Assembly (NCBI GenBank): GCA_002239005.1 | Contig: MPNL01000009.1 | Location: 22,561 to 86,560, forward strand | Reading direction: 5' to 3' | DNA length: 64,000 bases | Origin: Truepera sp. bin119 | GTDB lineage: Bacteria > Deinococcota > Deinococci > Deinococcales > Trueperaceae | Part shown: one piece after another, positions 63,816 to 64,000 of the stretch | Layout of the letters: the number at the start of each line of letters is the position of its first letter | How positions within the stretch are numbered: position 1 is the stretch's first letter | The notes under the pieces: generated by a model | The model's input: the letters and a program-made list of their open reading frames with translations, nothing else | Database searches by the model: none | Told to the model about the DNA's origin: nothing | Program-made: the position numbers and the translations under genes

Positions 63816-63856
63816 GGTGCGACCTCCGTGCGGGGCATATGGATCCCCAGAACTCT

Positions 63857-64000
63857 TCAGTCCAGGTACTTGGGGGTGTTGACGAACAGGACCCGGGCGG
63901 GCACGTCGCAGGGGTTCACCACCCGGTGGGTGTGACGGGACGCGAAGTGCATGCTGTCGCCGGGGTTGAGGGCATACTCCTGCTCCTCGAGGAAGATCAT
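63857..64000 (-). CDS. Cupin-domain protein, probably C-terminus of an XRE-cupin regulator (5' end outside window)
   Basis: The last 47 residues read IFLEEQEYALNPGDSMHFAS and RHTHRVVNPCDVPARVLFVN, a cupin beta-barrel ending. The same tail closes HTH-XRE/cupin transcription factors, which often sit beside catabolic operons and sense their ligand. The DNA-binding part would lie beyond the window edge, so a plain cupin protein is possible. Confidence 0.65.
   Translation of the reverse strand: MIFLEEQEYALNPGDSMHFASRHTHRVVNPCDVPARVLFVNTPKYLD

Noticed and set aside
1..64000. tRNA, rRNA and CRISPR arrays
   Set aside because: I scanned the gaps by eye for T-loop consensus, rRNA blocks and regularly spaced repeats and found none that hold up.

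Overview
The window is GC-rich bacterial chromosome with tightly packed genes. It most likely comes from the Deinococcota, perhaps a Truepera-like lineage. Three things support this: a short 2Fe-2S ferredoxin next to a polyphosphate-glucokinase-type ROK kinase, a yceD-rpmF-fabHDG-acpP-fabF block, and several genes whose start codon lies about six bases after a -10 box, which points to leaderless mRNAs, common in Deinococcus. The assignment rests on family resemblance and gene order, not on a marker-gene tree.

Layout. 0-5.6 kb: a leftward catabolic operon (frameshifted GntR/HutC regulator, Ldh2-type dehydrogenase, amidohydrolase running off the edge) diverges from a rightward ThDP enzyme and aldo/keto reductase. 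5.6-12.4 kb: a mobile-element graveyard with decayed IS1595-, IS1380- and IS1182/IS5-like transposases, enclosing a CBS-domain cation/proton antiporter and an orphan LivJ-type lipoprotein. 12.4-24.7 kb: mixed housekeeping and metabolic genes (ferritin, proline-racemase-family enzyme, FloA, aldo/keto reductase, glucokinase, ferredoxin, M14 peptidase, aminotransferase, MurJ, methyltransferase, formylglycine-generating enzyme). 25-30.3 kb: leftward fatty-acid synthesis operon with rpmF and yceD. 30.5-35.9 kb: hisA-mutM, thioesterase, thioredoxin-like protein with CcdA, MFS transporter, ArsR regulator. 36-40.4 kb: a five-gene MoxR/DUF58/DUF4129 operon. 40.7-45.6 kb: class IV aminotransferase, SDR, pckA, AEC transporter. 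45.8-52.3 kb: two Gfo/Idh/MocA dehydrogenases converge on a CUT1 sugar ABC transporter plus alcohol dehydrogenase. 52.5-64 kb: one long leftward operon, probably cupin-type regulator, hydantoinase/oxoprolinase HyuA and two HyuB subunits, M24 peptidase, DppABC-like transporter, EthD protein, and a lower-GC HExxH protein at the end.

The catabolic operons suggest a heterotroph that imports peptides or cyclic amide compounds and sugars or polyols and oxidises them with dedicated dehydrogenases.

The most notable structural signals are: two copies of a roughly 260-bp element with terminal inverted repeats (about 2.4 and 24.7 kb); two short duplications in hisA and hyuB, each carrying a G/C-only corrupted copy of the local sequence, which look like assembly artefacts; a mutM gene whose only plausible start codon is ATC; and an arsR promoter with a perfect palindrome between its -35 and -10 boxes. 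I found no convincing new defence or other unknown multi-gene system. The terminal HExxH protein and the paired element are the best candidates for something undescribed.
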